The notes under the pieces: model-generated
What the model was told of the DNA's origin: nothing
Seen by the model: the letters and a program-made list of their open reading frames with translations, nothing else
Database searches by the model: none
Made by a program: the position numbers and the translations under genes
Shown here: one piece after another, positions 33,525-48,300 of the stretch
Numbering within the stretch: position 1 is the first letter of the stretch
Layout: the number at the start of each line of letters is the position of its first letter
Source of the DNA: Phoenix dactylifera
Taxonomy: Eukaryota; Streptophyta; Magnoliopsida; Arecales; Arecaceae
Length of the DNA stretch: 64,000 bases
NCBI RefSeq assembly: GCF_009389715.1
Contig: NC_052395.1
Location: 5,542,812 to 5,606,811 of the forward strand
Direction: 5' to 3'

Positions 33525-34050
33525 GGCCACTACAGCGGCTCCGATCAGGTAGCCTAAATGATCAGACGACCCAGGATTCGCCACATGGCAACCATAAGAC
33601 GGTCTCAACAAATCTCCCCAAATCGCCCCACTAAATGCTGATCATTATGGAGGGCGCTTCGGAGCTCGAAATGTTGATGGCTGACCTCTTGCATTCCGCC
33701 AGACGAGACACTTCGGAGAAGGGAGCATTAATGGCCGGCTTCTCACATTCCGCCAGACGGAGTGCTTCGGGGGATGGGGAATTAATGATCGAAACCCTCC
33801 TCGTTTTACTCCAGCAACCCCCCCAAAAGGAACGCCCACGTGGAACACTGGAAAATTTCTTCGGTGGATTCTACTCAGAAAAATCTGGAAGCTCGGACCT
33901 CCCAAGTCCGACGTCGAGCTCCCGGCTATGAAATGCACCAAGGCATACCGAGTTCGGTACACACCTCTTTTTGCTTACGTGATCGAAACACTGAACGATC
34001 AGGAGTCTGCTTACTTCCATCGTCCGAGCTGCAAGGCAGCTCGACCTTGG

Positions 34051-34064
34051 AAGTAGGAGGCAAA
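34051..34064 (+). other. Polypurine tract
   Basis: AAGTAGGAGGCAAA immediately precedes the 3' LTR (TGATGGGG...), the position where plus-strand priming occurs in LTR elements. It confirms plus orientation of the element. Confidence 0.6.
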
Positions 34065-34937
34065 TGATGGGGGGGAAATGGATCGTTCAGCTCACAACTA
34101 AAAGGCCGCCCAGTTTCGGCCCAGTAACGTCAATGCTAATCGGCTGAATCTTCACTTCGACCTAGAGTCAGCTCGACTTCGGAACTCCGCCAAAAGCTCC
34201 ACCAACTCCAGTATTCGCCAACTCCCCCGACTAAGTTCGGGGTGCCTTCAGTATTTGCCAACTCCCCCGACCAAGTTCGGGGTGCCTCCAGTATTTGCCG
34301 ACCCGCCCCGACCCTCAAGCTCGGGGCACTCCACCGAGCACAACTCGGAATCCGGAAAGCCGAGGTAATCTGAACACCCGTCAAGCCGACCTCGCTAAAC
34401 GCATGATGCGACCTTTCAACAAGCTCGGCCTCGCCAACGACCGCACCTATGTGTGTGCCTATGCCTATCTACGTGACCGTACATTACAACACTACCGTGC
34501 CACATCTGAATATCCGGCCTTCAACAGTCAGACGACACCTTGACTACTCCGACCATACCCTGCTGTAACTGTCAACACCCTATCATTCTAAAAAAGGGGC
34601 AATACTACACAGCACCTACTAACTTAAACAGCACGCCATCCGGCTTAGAGCCACGCCCCTTCATAATGAGGGCCGAGAGTGCCTCTGCCACCTGGGCCTC
34701 TCCACCAGAACTATAAATAGCACGGTCAGATAACTTCTAAAGAACTTTTGGCTCGATCAAATTTACCCCACTCTAACTTGATCGTCGGAGAGCCCTCACT
34801 AGAAAAACCGGTGAAGCTTTGTGTAGGTCCACGACCGTCGCACAAGAGGTAGCTCCCATTTTCTCCTTCCAACCACCGGCAGCTCCATCGACTTCACCGG
34901 CATGGTCACCCTCTCAGGCCAAATTTGAACCACAACA
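34065..34937 (+). repeat. 3' LTR
   Basis: 873 bp, beginning TGATGGGG and ending ACCACAACA. A TATA box (ACTATAAATAGCACGG) lies near 34710-34725. Diverged from the 5' LTR at many positions, so the insertion is not very recent. Confidence 0.88.
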
Positions 34938-36329
34938 GCTGGACAATTATACTTCATTGAATATTGCCATTTTCTTTTGAAGGTGGTGGCACAATTGCAA
35001 GGCAGCTGATTTCTGACAAATAATAGAATACTAGTGACCAGGCATGCGCAATGGAGAAACAAGAGTGATGAAAGTCCAAACCATCGAGTAGTCAAATTAA
35101 GAAAATACATAGAATCAACTTTATTTGGAAAGTTCATGAAAGAGATAAATTAGGAAAAGAGAGTAGGAATGAAAAAATTCGCGAATGAAGGAATATTCTC
35201 CATATAGAAATTTACCGATGGAATTAAAAAAATATTTATTGATTTCAAACAGTATAATACAGATAAATAAACTTAGAGGCAAACGTATAAGCAAGTTTTC
35301 ACAAAGATTCGAAAGGAGCCTCAACATGGTTATTTCCTCCTTGGCATAGAAACCACACTACTGCAGAGACGAGCATCCTTCGAAGTATGGCAAAAGTGCA
35401 GGGCTTAATCTAATTGTATCTATCAAATTACTCCAGTTGTCACCGACCAAGATTCCTATCTCAGCTTGTATCAGTATTACACACCCACTGATAAAGTATT
35501 ATAGGATGTCCCTATCTCAGCTGACACAAACCAGCACACCCCAAAATATCAGCCAATATCTCACACCCTGTAGAATTTAACCAAGATTCACAATATTTGA
35601 ACTCTTTACCCATATTTCCAACTTACCAATTCAGTCAAGATAAACCAAGATCTCACACTTCATCTTAGTATCAGCCCCACCAAGATGGCAGGGATCTCAC
35701 ATTTTAAAGACCCTTCAAGAATTGGATGCATAACACTTGGACTCATCAACAAATCAAGAAAGAAAGAGACCCTATTTCTTCCACAGGTGGCAACAAAACT
35801 CTCCAACCCAAAATCCATCTGATGGATAAAACAAGGTTCAGACGGTCTGAAGCCAAGTTTGAACTGTCTACTTTCAAACGGTTTCCCAGCTTCAATCTAG
35901 AAATCCGCATGTAACAAAGATAATACAAACCCGATAAGCAATGCACCAAGCAGTTTCGAACCTAAGAATGCTGAAAGTATTACCTGTTGGGCTTCTAGAT
36001 GGTGCACCAATAGAAAATAATGACCATCCAACACACACTCATGGTGTTCAGATGTCAGAAACAGCCTATTTGGGTTAAAATGGAAAACTAGCCGCTTCAC
36101 TAGGATATCATAACAACAACGAGCGCTCTTGGGTTTTGATACAACCATTCAGATACATAATGCATTAAATCACACGTTGGTAATGCCGAACTATTTGGAG
36201 ACTTGTGTGCAGCTAGAACACCAACCTTGAATAAGCATACAGCTTATTCTTGGGAATTAAGATGCATGTATATACAGACAACACTTGGCTAAAACAAGAA
36301 AAAAAAAACCTTCTTCCTCCTTTCAGTTC
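34938..36329. other. Interval between the LTR element and the cereblon 3' end
   Basis: No gene or clear repeat recognised. Part of 36.0-36.33 kb is presumably the 3' UTR of the minus-strand cereblon gene; a poly(A) site was not assigned. Confidence 0.45.
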
Positions 36330-39300
36330 TCATTGTGTATCATCTGTTACTTGAGAACTACGGATCCCCCAAAATGACTTCGGTAGCAAATTTCTTTTTG
36401 TAGCTGTAAATAACCAGCCCATGTTTGATTCACAAACTGCACAGTTGGTGCTCGTCCATGCATACCTGCAATTTAGATGGAGAATGTGCTTCAAGTAGAT
36501 ATAAGAACATTCATCTCATAATGACAATCAAATGCATTCTACCAATCATTCAAAAGCAAAGCTATAAAAGGTAATGTATTCTTGAAAATTTAATCAATAT
36601 ATCTATGGCAGATAGCGCATATAACCAGAACAGCAATACTACTACTGTACTATCATCAAATCTCCTCTTATTAAGCAGAAGACCGCATCTACACCCATTG
36701 TATGTGAGCCGTTGTTGTACCCAAAAAAAAAAAAAAGCAGACCAAGCTTTTCTGAAGGGCTGTTAAAACTAAGCACCCAAAAAGCAATCATTTGTCACCT
36801 GAGATCGAGCTCCTCGAGCACTGGGTGACAGTAGTACCCAATATCCAAATAAAACATACTTTAGGGACCTCATCAAATAGTTTCCTGAAGGACACTAGAT
36901 GGGTTCACCAAGTTCAAAAATATGAACAGATCAAAAAATAGGGAAAATATTGAGATTACTGGAAATCACCTTCTGGGTCAATATATAATATACAACTACT
37001 TTATTAACCAATCCTCGAGGTCACTGACTGTATGCTAAAAAAATTGAAACAATTAACAGATGCTGATGTGGCCCGAATTCAATGCCCAAACAACTGTTAC
37101 TGCCTGACCTTGCTGCCCAATGGCCAGGCAACCCGTGGTGCATGTATTCAAGACACCGGGCGGCACGTGAGGAATAGTTTTCGCTAGGCAAAACATGGGG
37201 AGCGGTTATGACCCCACATGGTTAAAGTTGCAGTTAACGGAATGCAGTTATAGTGCCCGTGTAACGGGAAACCGCTCTCATCTCTATATAAAGAGCACGT
37301 GGAGGTGGGCCCAGGTATGCATCTCATGTCCCCTTTTTCCACACATTGCTCGTACTCTCAGATCTCCTCCTATAACTCTTCCAAAGCTTTGTCTATCTTA
37401 AGCATCGGAGGAGGTCCCCCACCGGATCAAATCCGGCTACCTTTGATCTTTTTCTACTTGCAGGTCAGACTTACTCCGAGCAGAATTCCACTTCGAGCCA
37501 ACCAACTGACCTACACCCACTCACCAGCTCAGGTTGGGTTTTGGGCAACAACAGAAACTACAAGAGCTGAAACTTGGAAAACAAACCACACATATTTCAT
37601 CTACATTGAATATCTATAGTTGATATACCTTACATAGCGGACCGTACTGGTCCATACCATAGTAGTAAAGAACCGGTACAATACAAGAGCCACATGGCAT
37701 GAAGTGGTACCTAAAGAGAGCAAAATTGGGAGATTTTGTCGTTTCCCTAGTTCAACACAACACGATACGTGTGTCCTGTGTCTCCTCATTGGACATGCTC
37801 GCACTCCCATCATCCTACTTCAGGTAGCATGCAGCCCCTGAACCACCTGGATCATGCGATCAGATAGTTGGGACACCTTCCCATCTCTCATGCCTTGTTC
37901 CTCTCACCTCGAGAGTACAAAACGGTGCAATACCTGTGTCTGTGTGTGCATGTGAGAAAGGAGGGAAGGAGTGAGGGAAGTGGAGAATGGAGATGAGAGC
38001 TAGAGTACCTATTCCACTTCTTAGGGTGGAGAAGATTCACATCATCCAACAAGGGTTTTGTGGGAGATTGGGAGAGAGGGGGAAAGAGAGAGAGAAGGAA
38101 GTTGTTTTTTCAGAGATGAGACCATGCGATCAGAGGAATAAACCAAAATAAAGCATCTCCAATCTTCTCTCCACAGTGGGGCTTGCTAATAGAGTCATAT
38201 GATGGTTCGGTAAGTGAGAAAGATGGATGATGGGCCAAAGAGAAATATATTTTTAGGCCCAAGTAACGGCCAAAAAAATTGTCAATAAGCCCTAGTTCCC
38301 ATATTGTTGAGCCCAAATAAATTCAAATACCACTATATATGTATACACATTAATATTAGCCATTTCCTTGTGTCCCCCTTTTTGAGCTTGTCGTGCTGGA
38401 TGCATCAAGGCACTCGAACACATGATAAAATCCAAGTAACAGTGATTATGTTACCTGAACGCTCCATTGTTAAGCTGTTTGGAAATATCAATTTTGGACA
38501 CTTGGATACAGCAAGACACAACATGATCAGGCTAAAGACTTCACTTTGATGCATCCTGCTCACATCAGCAAAAAGAGTCCGATATTTGGCATTTTTTGGA
38601 GTGTCATGTAGCATAAAACTTTCAATGAAGAATCCTTAAGTTTTTTTTTGGGACACTTAACTGAAGTGTCGTTAAATTTTTCGAATACTGTAAATGCCCT
38701 TGGTTTTTCTAGACATTTTCAAACAAAGCACCCTTATTTTTCTAATATAAAGTAATCAAGATCATATGGATACTTTAGACAAAGTATTATAATTTTTCAA
38801 CAGAAAATTATCTCAGTTATATAAACAATTCAAGTGAAATATCATTATATTTTAAGTATAAACGTATCATGGTTATCATTTTTAGTATCTCAACACATCT
38901 TAAATGAATCTAGAAAATAAATTAAACAACTTGCAAACTCGTGGCAGTTTAAATTAAACAACTTGCAAACTGTGGCAATCCATCAATATTTATTACGTAG
39001 CTTCTCCAATTCTAGATTTCTCCCTCTCTTTTTTTTTTAAGACTAAGCATCAACTGACACAAATATACTACAGACAAATATACAATCAATCATAAATACA
39101 ATATTATATATAATATGTCATGTTTTCGTGCCTAGAATTTTGGAGGCTGCTATGTCCAATGCTGCCTTTTTTTCCTTCAATTTACCGTCTTCACACTGCT
39201 AACATTATATGTATTTTTTGTTTCCACCCTCCATTATTTCGTATCGGATGAAGAAATGATCTATCCCACACACTTTCTATAATCAATAATAATTTTTTCA

Positions 39301-42300
39301 AACACTGCGCAAGAGTCTTCCTGTTATTCCATGTAATGACTGAATTAATAAGACTGCGGTTGCATTAAATATTTACAAGGATCATAAATTCCTATTCTAG
39401 ACTTAAAATACTAGGATCGATGATGAACAAATAAAAAAAATTGTCTTCTCAAAAGTATCTTTTAGCAATTATTAACATAGCATATAAATACATACTGCTG
39501 CTTGTAAATAATCTACCAAATTCATAATCCATTTTCTTTTTTCAAAGTCTATATTTGGTGTTAAATTAGGAAAAAATAATGAGCAGTGCTGATTGATAAG
39601 CCATTCAAAGGAACAAGCATAGTTATGAAAATAACTCAAGGACGATTACCCACGAGCCCATAGCTTTTGCAAGGGTCATGACACTTAAACCCAGCTGGAA
39701 AACTGGACACCCAGAACTTTACCAGCAATAGATTGGCTCAGGCTCAAACTGAAATGACAGCATTCCAGAGTCCAGACTTACCATGCCCCCCGCATATTCA
39801 CAGAAGAATATGACAGTTGCCAAGAGTGAAAATATAACTTTATGAAGTTAAATAGACATGCAAATTATTGCTTTTGATTCTTTCATGAATTGGACCCGAA
39901 TCTTTTCTGGGTCGGGTCTGGGTTTACCGAACGGACCCGACCCGACCCGAAGGGACCCGAAGAGAGAGAGAGAGAGAGAGGGAGAGAGAAAAAAAAGAGA
40001 GAGGAAAAGCTCGGATTCTCTCTCGATCTATTACACTATTGAAACCTCTGGTGTCTCGATAGCTGGGTTTTTTTTTCCTTCTGTTTTTCGGTTATTGTTT
40101 CTTTTAACTTTTGAAGGGAGAAAGTGAGGGAACGCTGAACTGAATATGGGTCATGTGCCAGTTTCTGCAATGGACTTGGATTTTGGAAGAAGGTCTGGGA
40201 TTTTCTTTGCCCTCCTGAGAGGGGAGCTGGGAGACACCAAGTTCCGTCCAATCAGTCATATAGATAAAAAATAGTGTGATATGAAATTTGGCTTGTAGAC
40301 GGACTTACTTAGTTCGTCACGGGTCATCTGTTCTGACTGGAGGTCAATTGCAAGTCTTTCAAGTCATGGGTCACCCAGCACCTCATAGTTATGATATGGC
40401 CAAATTAGATTTGCCCAAAATTCTTTCCCAAAAGCACAAAAAATGGACCCAATTCGGACCCGGACCCGACCCGATTCGGACTCGGACCCGACCCGGACCC
40501 GACCCGATCTTCAACCGGGTCGGGTCTGGGTCCAAAATTAGGACCCGAACAAAAAACCGGATCGGGTCGGGGTCACTCAGGACCCGACCCGACCCAATTT
40601 GCACCCCTATCTACAGATGCATGTTTAGCACTAAAATGTGAAGTAATTAATTGGTAATATTGTTTTCATTAAACATGCATCATAAATTAATAAATAATCA
40701 AAATTGTATGGTTATGAACAAAAGGAAGCCCTCAAAGAACAGAAATATGAAAATCAATAAAGGTTAAAAGCAATGATAAAAGCAAGATTCTTGTACTTTG
40801 CTGGTTGATGGTGTAATGATTGTCGTTCATTGTCAAGGTCACAAATTATTCTAATTAGGAAAAAAAACGTCCACATGTAATCATAACATTTAATGAATGG
40901 TTCTCAGGAAAGGAAATCAACTTTTCCATGATTAACAGACCCTGAATATTAAACTCAAAATTGATGATGATCCTCAGAGAAATATAGTTGCAAACTATTG
41001 CTGACAGCTCATGCATTAAATAAGACCCCGTAAAGCTCTTTTTTGAAGATCATGCTTCTTCCACACTTGAACAGCTATAAAACTATAAACGAAAAATAAA
41101 CAGAGTTCTCATACTTGGTGATGCTCAAAAAAAAAACCTATTGTTTGCTTTATATTATCACCAGATATAACTACAGTTGGATTGCTGTCTACAGAGAGAG
41201 CAAAAAGAAGTTTAAATAACATTTCACGAGATCTTTTACTTATTTCTAAAAGTAAAAGCATAATATCATTAAAATAAAAGAGAAAAGGAATAACATAAAT
41301 AAGAACCAAGTTCATACCCTGGAAACCAGCTATGCTCTTTGACAGGACCACCAAAAAGTGCTAGCCCAGTTGCATGATAAACAGTAATGACCTCATGCAC
41401 ATAACCATGAGGGTTCACATAAGCATTGAGGGGTCCATCACTAGACATCACCACCATATCACTTCGCTTTGCAATTAAAGTCTACAAAAATGAAATATCT
41501 GTTAAATACACATGAAACAAGAACAGAATGTCAAGCACTTCACTTCAGCAAAGCAATAAGGTTGATCCTCTTGCAGCAGAATTGAAGCAGCACACCAAAT
41601 TTAATCTTTTGAAGCAAAGAAAGAGACTGGCAAATGCACAACATCAGTTCTAGTATCTGCATCTAGAAATATATGAGAAGAGAGGTAAAGCCAATCATTA
41701 CCAGACAGCTTCTACAACGTATAAGATTAAAGCCTTTCAGTAACTGTATTTCCCGTCTCAATCGATATGAAATCCCATCAATCTCCAACAGCTCCTGCCT
41801 TGTAGATTCTGACATGGGAAGCTTGCTTGCAATATAAAATGATAAAAGGTCTGGCTTTCTTATATAATCATCCATATTTGGACTTCCAATTATTTGCTTC
41901 CACAAATCTGCAGCATAGATACATGTAAGTCATTGCAATGCTTCAGTAATATGTTCTCCATGGGGCAGATGCTTAGAGATCAGCAGCAATATGCTCTCCA
42001 AAGTTACCGGTAACATTTCGACTCTCAAAAATAAAAGAACAAAGCACTAAGCACCAGTAGCTTTTTTGCAATTAAAAGTAGATTTTTTTTTCTACAATCT
42101 AGCAAAAACTTGCCAAACTATTCATTAAAAGAACTGCATGTCTAGCCAAAAACATAAAATAGTTTCCATATAAATAAGCTCACGATAAGGCAAATGACCA
42201 GACAAACAAAGAATGAGTTGATAGAATTCATTTCTAAAATCATGATATACTTGATCTCCAATTTCCCTACCAAAAGATCAAATATCTTAAAGTTAAAATG

Positions 42301-45300
42301 CTGAAATAGTGTTGGTTTCAGTCAGGTGGTTCATAGGTAGTTTTTTCTAGCCATCCATGAATTGGCGCATAGGCAACAAGTTTAGCCGACAAGCTTGTCA
42401 GTCAGGGCAAATTCTCTCAATCTCTTAGTGATGATATTGATTACTGACAAGCCTGATCCCTTACCACCCTACCCAAACTCAAGTTGAATTAACTCCAAGA
42501 GTTTGTCAGGATGAATCTACCATACAGCATACAATAAATTTACCAATTATCAAGGAAAAAAAGAGCACAAAAGATGTAGTCTGCGGTAGCGCAGTTTCTT
42601 TATAAATAGAAAAGGTACAGAATCTACAAAAATGTGCAAGCTAGAATGAACAGAGTTAAACAAGTCAAGAGAATGCAACACATCAATGTGGCAGAGTAGC
42701 AAAAAAGAGTGAAGCAATGATATTGATCATGGTGCAGGTACAAAGGCGACTTATGGTGGTATCAGAATGAGCTAGATGACACAATTTTGCAAACCATTGA
42801 AGCAGGCACATAGTAAGAACTTTGGGTAGTAGTTGGTGCACATATGGCCCAAATTTTAAACGAAGCCTTAAGCACAGTGCTGATGGAAAGTGATTCTCTA
42901 GAGTGGGGATTCAGTGGTCTAATATTTTAGGTTCAGGAAGATGATGATGCAAGACATAGGCACAGAGTTAGCTAGCAAAAGAAATCACCTTTATAGCTGG
43001 AAAAAAAAAATTATCACAGAGTAGGTTGAGGCCACAGTTTTTTTCCCATCTTTGCTTATTCCAAGAGACTTTCAAATTGGTGAACATCAATTTTATATTT
43101 TCCCGCAACGTTCTAGCATGGTGCTTAGTAAAGTCTGAACACAGGACAATTCAGCAATTTATCCCAATGGTGAAGATCTCAGTTAGTGCCTCAAACACTT
43201 TCAGATAAGTCCCATGGCAATCCATGCCCTAACTTAAGGGGCAAGAGTTGGAGCGAATGCACTATCTTGTTAGGACATACAAGAGTTGAAGGTGCCGAAT
43301 TGTCTGCTGGTAAAATCTCTTAATGGTTGGACCAGAGATTTGGGATCAAATATCACTTTCATCAGGATTAGGAGGCTTTAGGGTATCTGGGAGCACCACT
43401 GATTGTATAGCGTAAGATTGCCTACAGGCCTAATCTGCCAACGAAAAAAGGACACATGAATATTGCCCTATGAACAAAAAATGCGTACAGAACCATTTTG
43501 TGTATAAACCATATTCAGATTAATAAAATGTATACATAGGCTGAGTACTAAATATGTACCAATTTTCTAGCAAGAAACACCCCCATAATTATCAAACACA
43601 AGTCCAAATATAACATGGACATATAAGAACCTACAAAAGAAATGCGTATTGATTACCTGCAGCCCTTCGAGCAAGTGAATATGAGTCGTACATTTGGTAA
43701 ACCCAGTGAGGCCAGAAAGACAATGGAGCACAGAATGCCCGTTTTTTCTCATGGACAGCCCTATTCCCTGCCCTTTTTTCACAATCACGAGATCTTTTTC
43801 CTGGTGCATACTCCTCCACAGAGTCCCACCCAAGCTTATCATCCTCATTAAATTTCTCATGCTTATGAACTTGACCTGATCTACTAAATCCTTCCGAACG
43901 GGATTTTCTCCTCCTCTGATCCCACCCATCCATAAAATCCTCATCACCACTCAAGGACTCATCAACTCCTTCATATCTATGGGGTGAATCACTGGAATCA
44001 GTAGCTGAATGATCACTTACAATGCTGGTAACAGACATACGTTCCCAATCATTGTCTACATCCTCACACGCATGTTGCTTAGCAGGAGAAGCATCTAAAG
44101 GTGCTGCACGTGAAAAACTACATTTCCGAAAGTTACTGACTGAAGCCAGCTGCGCAAATGCATCCTTTGGTGTTCTCAGTGGTGTATCTTCCTGAACTAT
44201 TTCCACTTCACCGCATGGCTGTTTAAACAGTTCATAGAAAAGGACATTGTATTATTGATAAACTATCATCCAATAGACAACTGAATGGCACGAATCAAAA
44301 ACAAACTGAACTCACTGCTCCTTCAACATCTATCCAACGGCGTCTCAAGCGAAAGCGTTGTTGACCACGAGTAACCACATTTAACGAACCATCATCCAAT
44401 CGCCGATATTGCCGTATCTAGAAAGACAAATTGAACACATTTGTGGGGGCTGTTACAGTATACTTATAAAACCAGAAAACATTTTTTTAAAGAAACTTTG
44501 AGATAAAATAGCTCAAGTGACTGGTCAAGTAGAACATTTTTGACTGGAAAAATATCGAGAATTAACATTACGCATCACCCAATTATAATGGTTACCATAA
44601 AGACTATAACAACTAAAAGAAATCAAGCAAAAAGAATATCAATTGCAAAGAGAGTAAATAAGTAAAAGAATGGTTGCAAAAGTCACAACCATGCCTGGCA
44701 TGAAGATTGGTGATAAACAGATGCAAAGTCATAAATCTAGAAGATGTAGACATATCTCAAATTTCATCCCGAAACTGAATTAAATTGTATGAGATTCCTT
44801 ACTTTCCCTCAGTAACAATATTTCAATAAATAATAATAGTTGCAGCCCTAAAACTAGTTTTCAATCAAACGTTTCTCACAACTCAAGAAACCTCAAATAT
44901 CTCATGTGCTAGTTATGATAGAACTCGAAGTCTGGTAAAAAAACAATAAAGCAGAAAGTCATGAGAGAGACAAATTCTAACTAAACAAGGCATTTGCAGC
45001 CACATTGCCCAAGCAATGAGATGAAATTTGATTTCATTCATTAGCGGCTGGGGGCAGTTAGCCAGCCCTCTTCCAACAACAACTAAAATTTCTGAAAAAG
45101 AGAAACCCTCAAGGGGCTGGTCCTAGAGATGCACCTTTCCATTTCCTTTCTCAGTTTCCATTTTAGATGTATTTTCCAAGCATATTGGGTCTCACTGCTA
45201 TGGTACAAACATGAGTATCTGCTCCCCTCTTTCCTGCCACAATATTCATCACTAAATCAGGAGTCCTCCAAAGCAGTCAGTACTTCCACCTAATTGCTAA

Positions 45301-48300
45301 CCAATGAAAGGGCATCTTGGATGCTCCAAACATATCACCAAGGTTTGTGCCATAGTCCCAATTTCATGTGTCCATCAGGGCCCACTCTAAATGAAGTGTT
45401 CAATTGCTATCACTAGACATGTCACATAGAAGAAGCATATAATAATTTTATTTATTAATTACATAACCTCCTTATATTTTAGTAACCATGGAACTATGAG
45501 TTCAACTTCCACAAGTAAACATATGCCAATCCAATTTAATAAGGTTGCAAAAGTAGCATGAAAAAAATGGCAATGACACAGTGTGGAGACTGAATATGCC
45601 ACTTGCTGTGATCGAACCAATACAGCAAGCAATTCATGTCCCAATGAAACTGCAGAATATACTATGTTGAAACATTTCACATTAATATATTAGGTAATTT
45701 TTACATTATTCTAGCTAAAATAACACAAGATCCTAGAAAAACTGCATAACTAATTTCTGGAGAAGACAAAAGACAACCACATTGGTTATGCTACGAGTTT
45801 CTATATTTGAAAATACTCTCTTTCACCAGAAAATGGCATGCAACTTCCTAACTTTCGCTTCTGTCTTTCATGAATATGCACAAACCCATAAAGGAGCCCC
45901 TTATGATTTTTTTTATAGCAAATGAGCACTTTTACCACCATGTATATGGAACTTAATAACTTTAGGTAATTTGCAAATCTAAACTCTCTCATATATCTCA
46001 ATTAAAAAATAAGTCTTCTCCTCTACATTCATAAGAACCTATTATGGCCCCTTTTTTTCTTTTTTTTTGCTAAGGCGGGTGGATCATACCAAACGAGTAC
46101 GGATGCACCCAATAAAGTCAAAAAACAAAATACCTCAGAGTGCCAGGAGAAACTTCCCATCTCCATCCCACAGGGTGCTACCCGAGTGACTGGCTACATA
46201 AGCAGCCACCCAGTCCGCAGCCCCCATTAGCTTCACGGAAGACATGCAGAAGGCCCCTCCATCCCTCACCATTGCCCAGATATCTCGGAGCAAAAGGTGG
46301 ACGCAATCATTACCCCTTGGACCTCCCGGATCCAACTGATAACCGTGGCCGAGTCCCCCCTCCAGGACGATGGAACTGGCCTGTAAAACACACCGGGCGT
46401 AAGAAGGCTCGCCGAAGGAGCCCTCAGCTCCGCACCTGGCCTTTTTTTTACAAAACAAATTTTAAATTATTTAATTAGCAATTCTGAAGCAAGGCAAACT
46501 TCTAGATAATTTGGCTATTTTCTTAGCCTTGTAATGCTTCAGACCATAGTACCATCACCTACGGAGATGTCAATGCAAGTTTCTTCAAAAAGATACCAAT
46601 TTAAAAATGTCCCACTTAGTAAGCATGCCTGACAAAGTTATGAAAATCAAAATTCAAACCCATCGCATATGTGGAAACACACACAGCAATTGTATAATTG
46701 TGCTCAACTTTCATCTCAGGCCATATGCAGCCCAAATCAGCTTGATTGTTCCTCTTCTGTTTGTTCCATGCAGCTCCAAATAAGAGTTACTTTTGCTTTT
46801 CTTCCCTATCCACTTTTCTGTAATTTTAGTTAGTCTAAAACACAGCATTGACTATAAAGCTGCAATGGACAATCTACAAGCCACAATCCAGTAGCAAAAA
46901 CAGGCATTCCCCTAATACATTATGTTACTGGAATGAATATTAGCATACAATGATTGCATTCTTATGAAAACAAATTTTAAGATAAGAAAGCCAAACCTCT
47001 GCAGTTGTCCCAACTGCAGCAAAGCGAAGCCTTCCATCATCTGGGAGCCTATAAACCCGAACCTGCACTAAGACTCAAATTATAGTTCTTACTAGGGAAA
47101 ATTCTAGGTATTAGATCCTGAGACTGCTATCGAGTAACAAGCTGAAGGTGGCAGATCAACATACCACACCAATTGTGCATGGAGCATCAATCTGGTTCAG
47201 AGCTTTTTCCACAGCAGCAATAAATCTAGGTTGAATCACTCTGAGAGGAAGGGTCGCTTCAGGGAACAAAACTACTCCTGATATTTATTTAATATAACCA
47301 AATTACATTTCATACCAATCAGCCATAGCTACAAGCCTAGATGTTTGCAAAAACGCTCCAATGGAAGCTTTTACCAAGCACTTCATTTTTTCGTTGTGCA
47401 GAGAAACGAGAATGAAAAATACAAGAAGTTCAAGTTACGTGAATTTAAATAAACACCGTAACACATAACCAATGCAGCATTAATTAAACTAAAAAATTTG
47501 TGGCTGGCAGCTTTCACTTTGAGTTGTTTAAATAGCATTTTTTAATGTTATCCAGCAGAAGATGAAGAGAAACGCTTTATGAGAGGTAACATGCAGAAGC
47601 TTAGTGCAGATCTTGAAAAAGGGGATAAATATCTCAAGTATACTTCCATGACACATATTCATTGCACGCTCTCTATCATTTTTCTTTTAAGAAATTGAGT
47701 CCAGGTCAGGTTCTCATAAATTAGAAGCCTATAAGGTGCCTGGGTACGATGAGGCACCAAGTGCGCAGCTGAAATTGGTCTGATAAAGTGAGACTTTACA
47801 TAAGATATCAAATAATTATTTATACATAAAAGACAGTTTCTAGACAATTCTAGTGAGAGAAGCTCTGGGGAAAACAGTCCTTCGAGGTGTTAACGGCTAG
47901 TTTTCGCCGGTAAAGAACTCGGTGAGGTCGTCGCCGGTCAAGGCGAAGGGGTGCTCCAGCAACGCGGGGGGGCGGCCAGTTAAAAATCCCAAGGGGCAAG
48001 CGAGCACCTGGTAGAGGGCGATCGGCAGGGTCTCCACGGACGGCTCGGCGTTTCCGGGGAAGCCTCCATCTCTTAACCACAGTCTTCTTCCTTGCAAGGC
48101 GGCAACTCCACCAATGGACCGGAAGGGGAAGCAGCCGGCAAGGACAGCAACGGAGGGAGCGGCGAGAGGCAATGGTAAGGGTAACGGGCGTGGGGGAAGC
48201 TCCGGCGCCTGGTCGAGGCCAGGGCCGTGGGTGACTTAACGGCCCACGGCCGCGGAGGTGGAGCGGCTGAGTCGTCACTTCCCAGAAGTCCTAATACTTC

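Larger units (their letters stand above)
26782..34937 (+). mobile_element. Non-autonomous Gypsy-type LTR retrotransposon with antisense coding unit
   Basis: About 8.16 kb bounded by two direct LTRs (26782-27739 and 34065-34937) whose 3' ends share AAATTTGAACCACAA. Order inside: primer-binding region, sense gag remnant, a 119-bp tandem array, an 18/108-bp hierarchical array, an antisense spliced coding unit (30938-33235), and a purine-rich tract before the 3' LTR. No protease, integrase or reverse transcriptase was found, so the element depends on others for movement. Extra antisense ORFs between pol and the 3' LTR are known in some plant Gypsy lineages (Retand-like); the placement here is by analogy. 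Matching 5-bp target duplications were not found. The left edge is obscured by a G-run. Confidence 0.85.
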
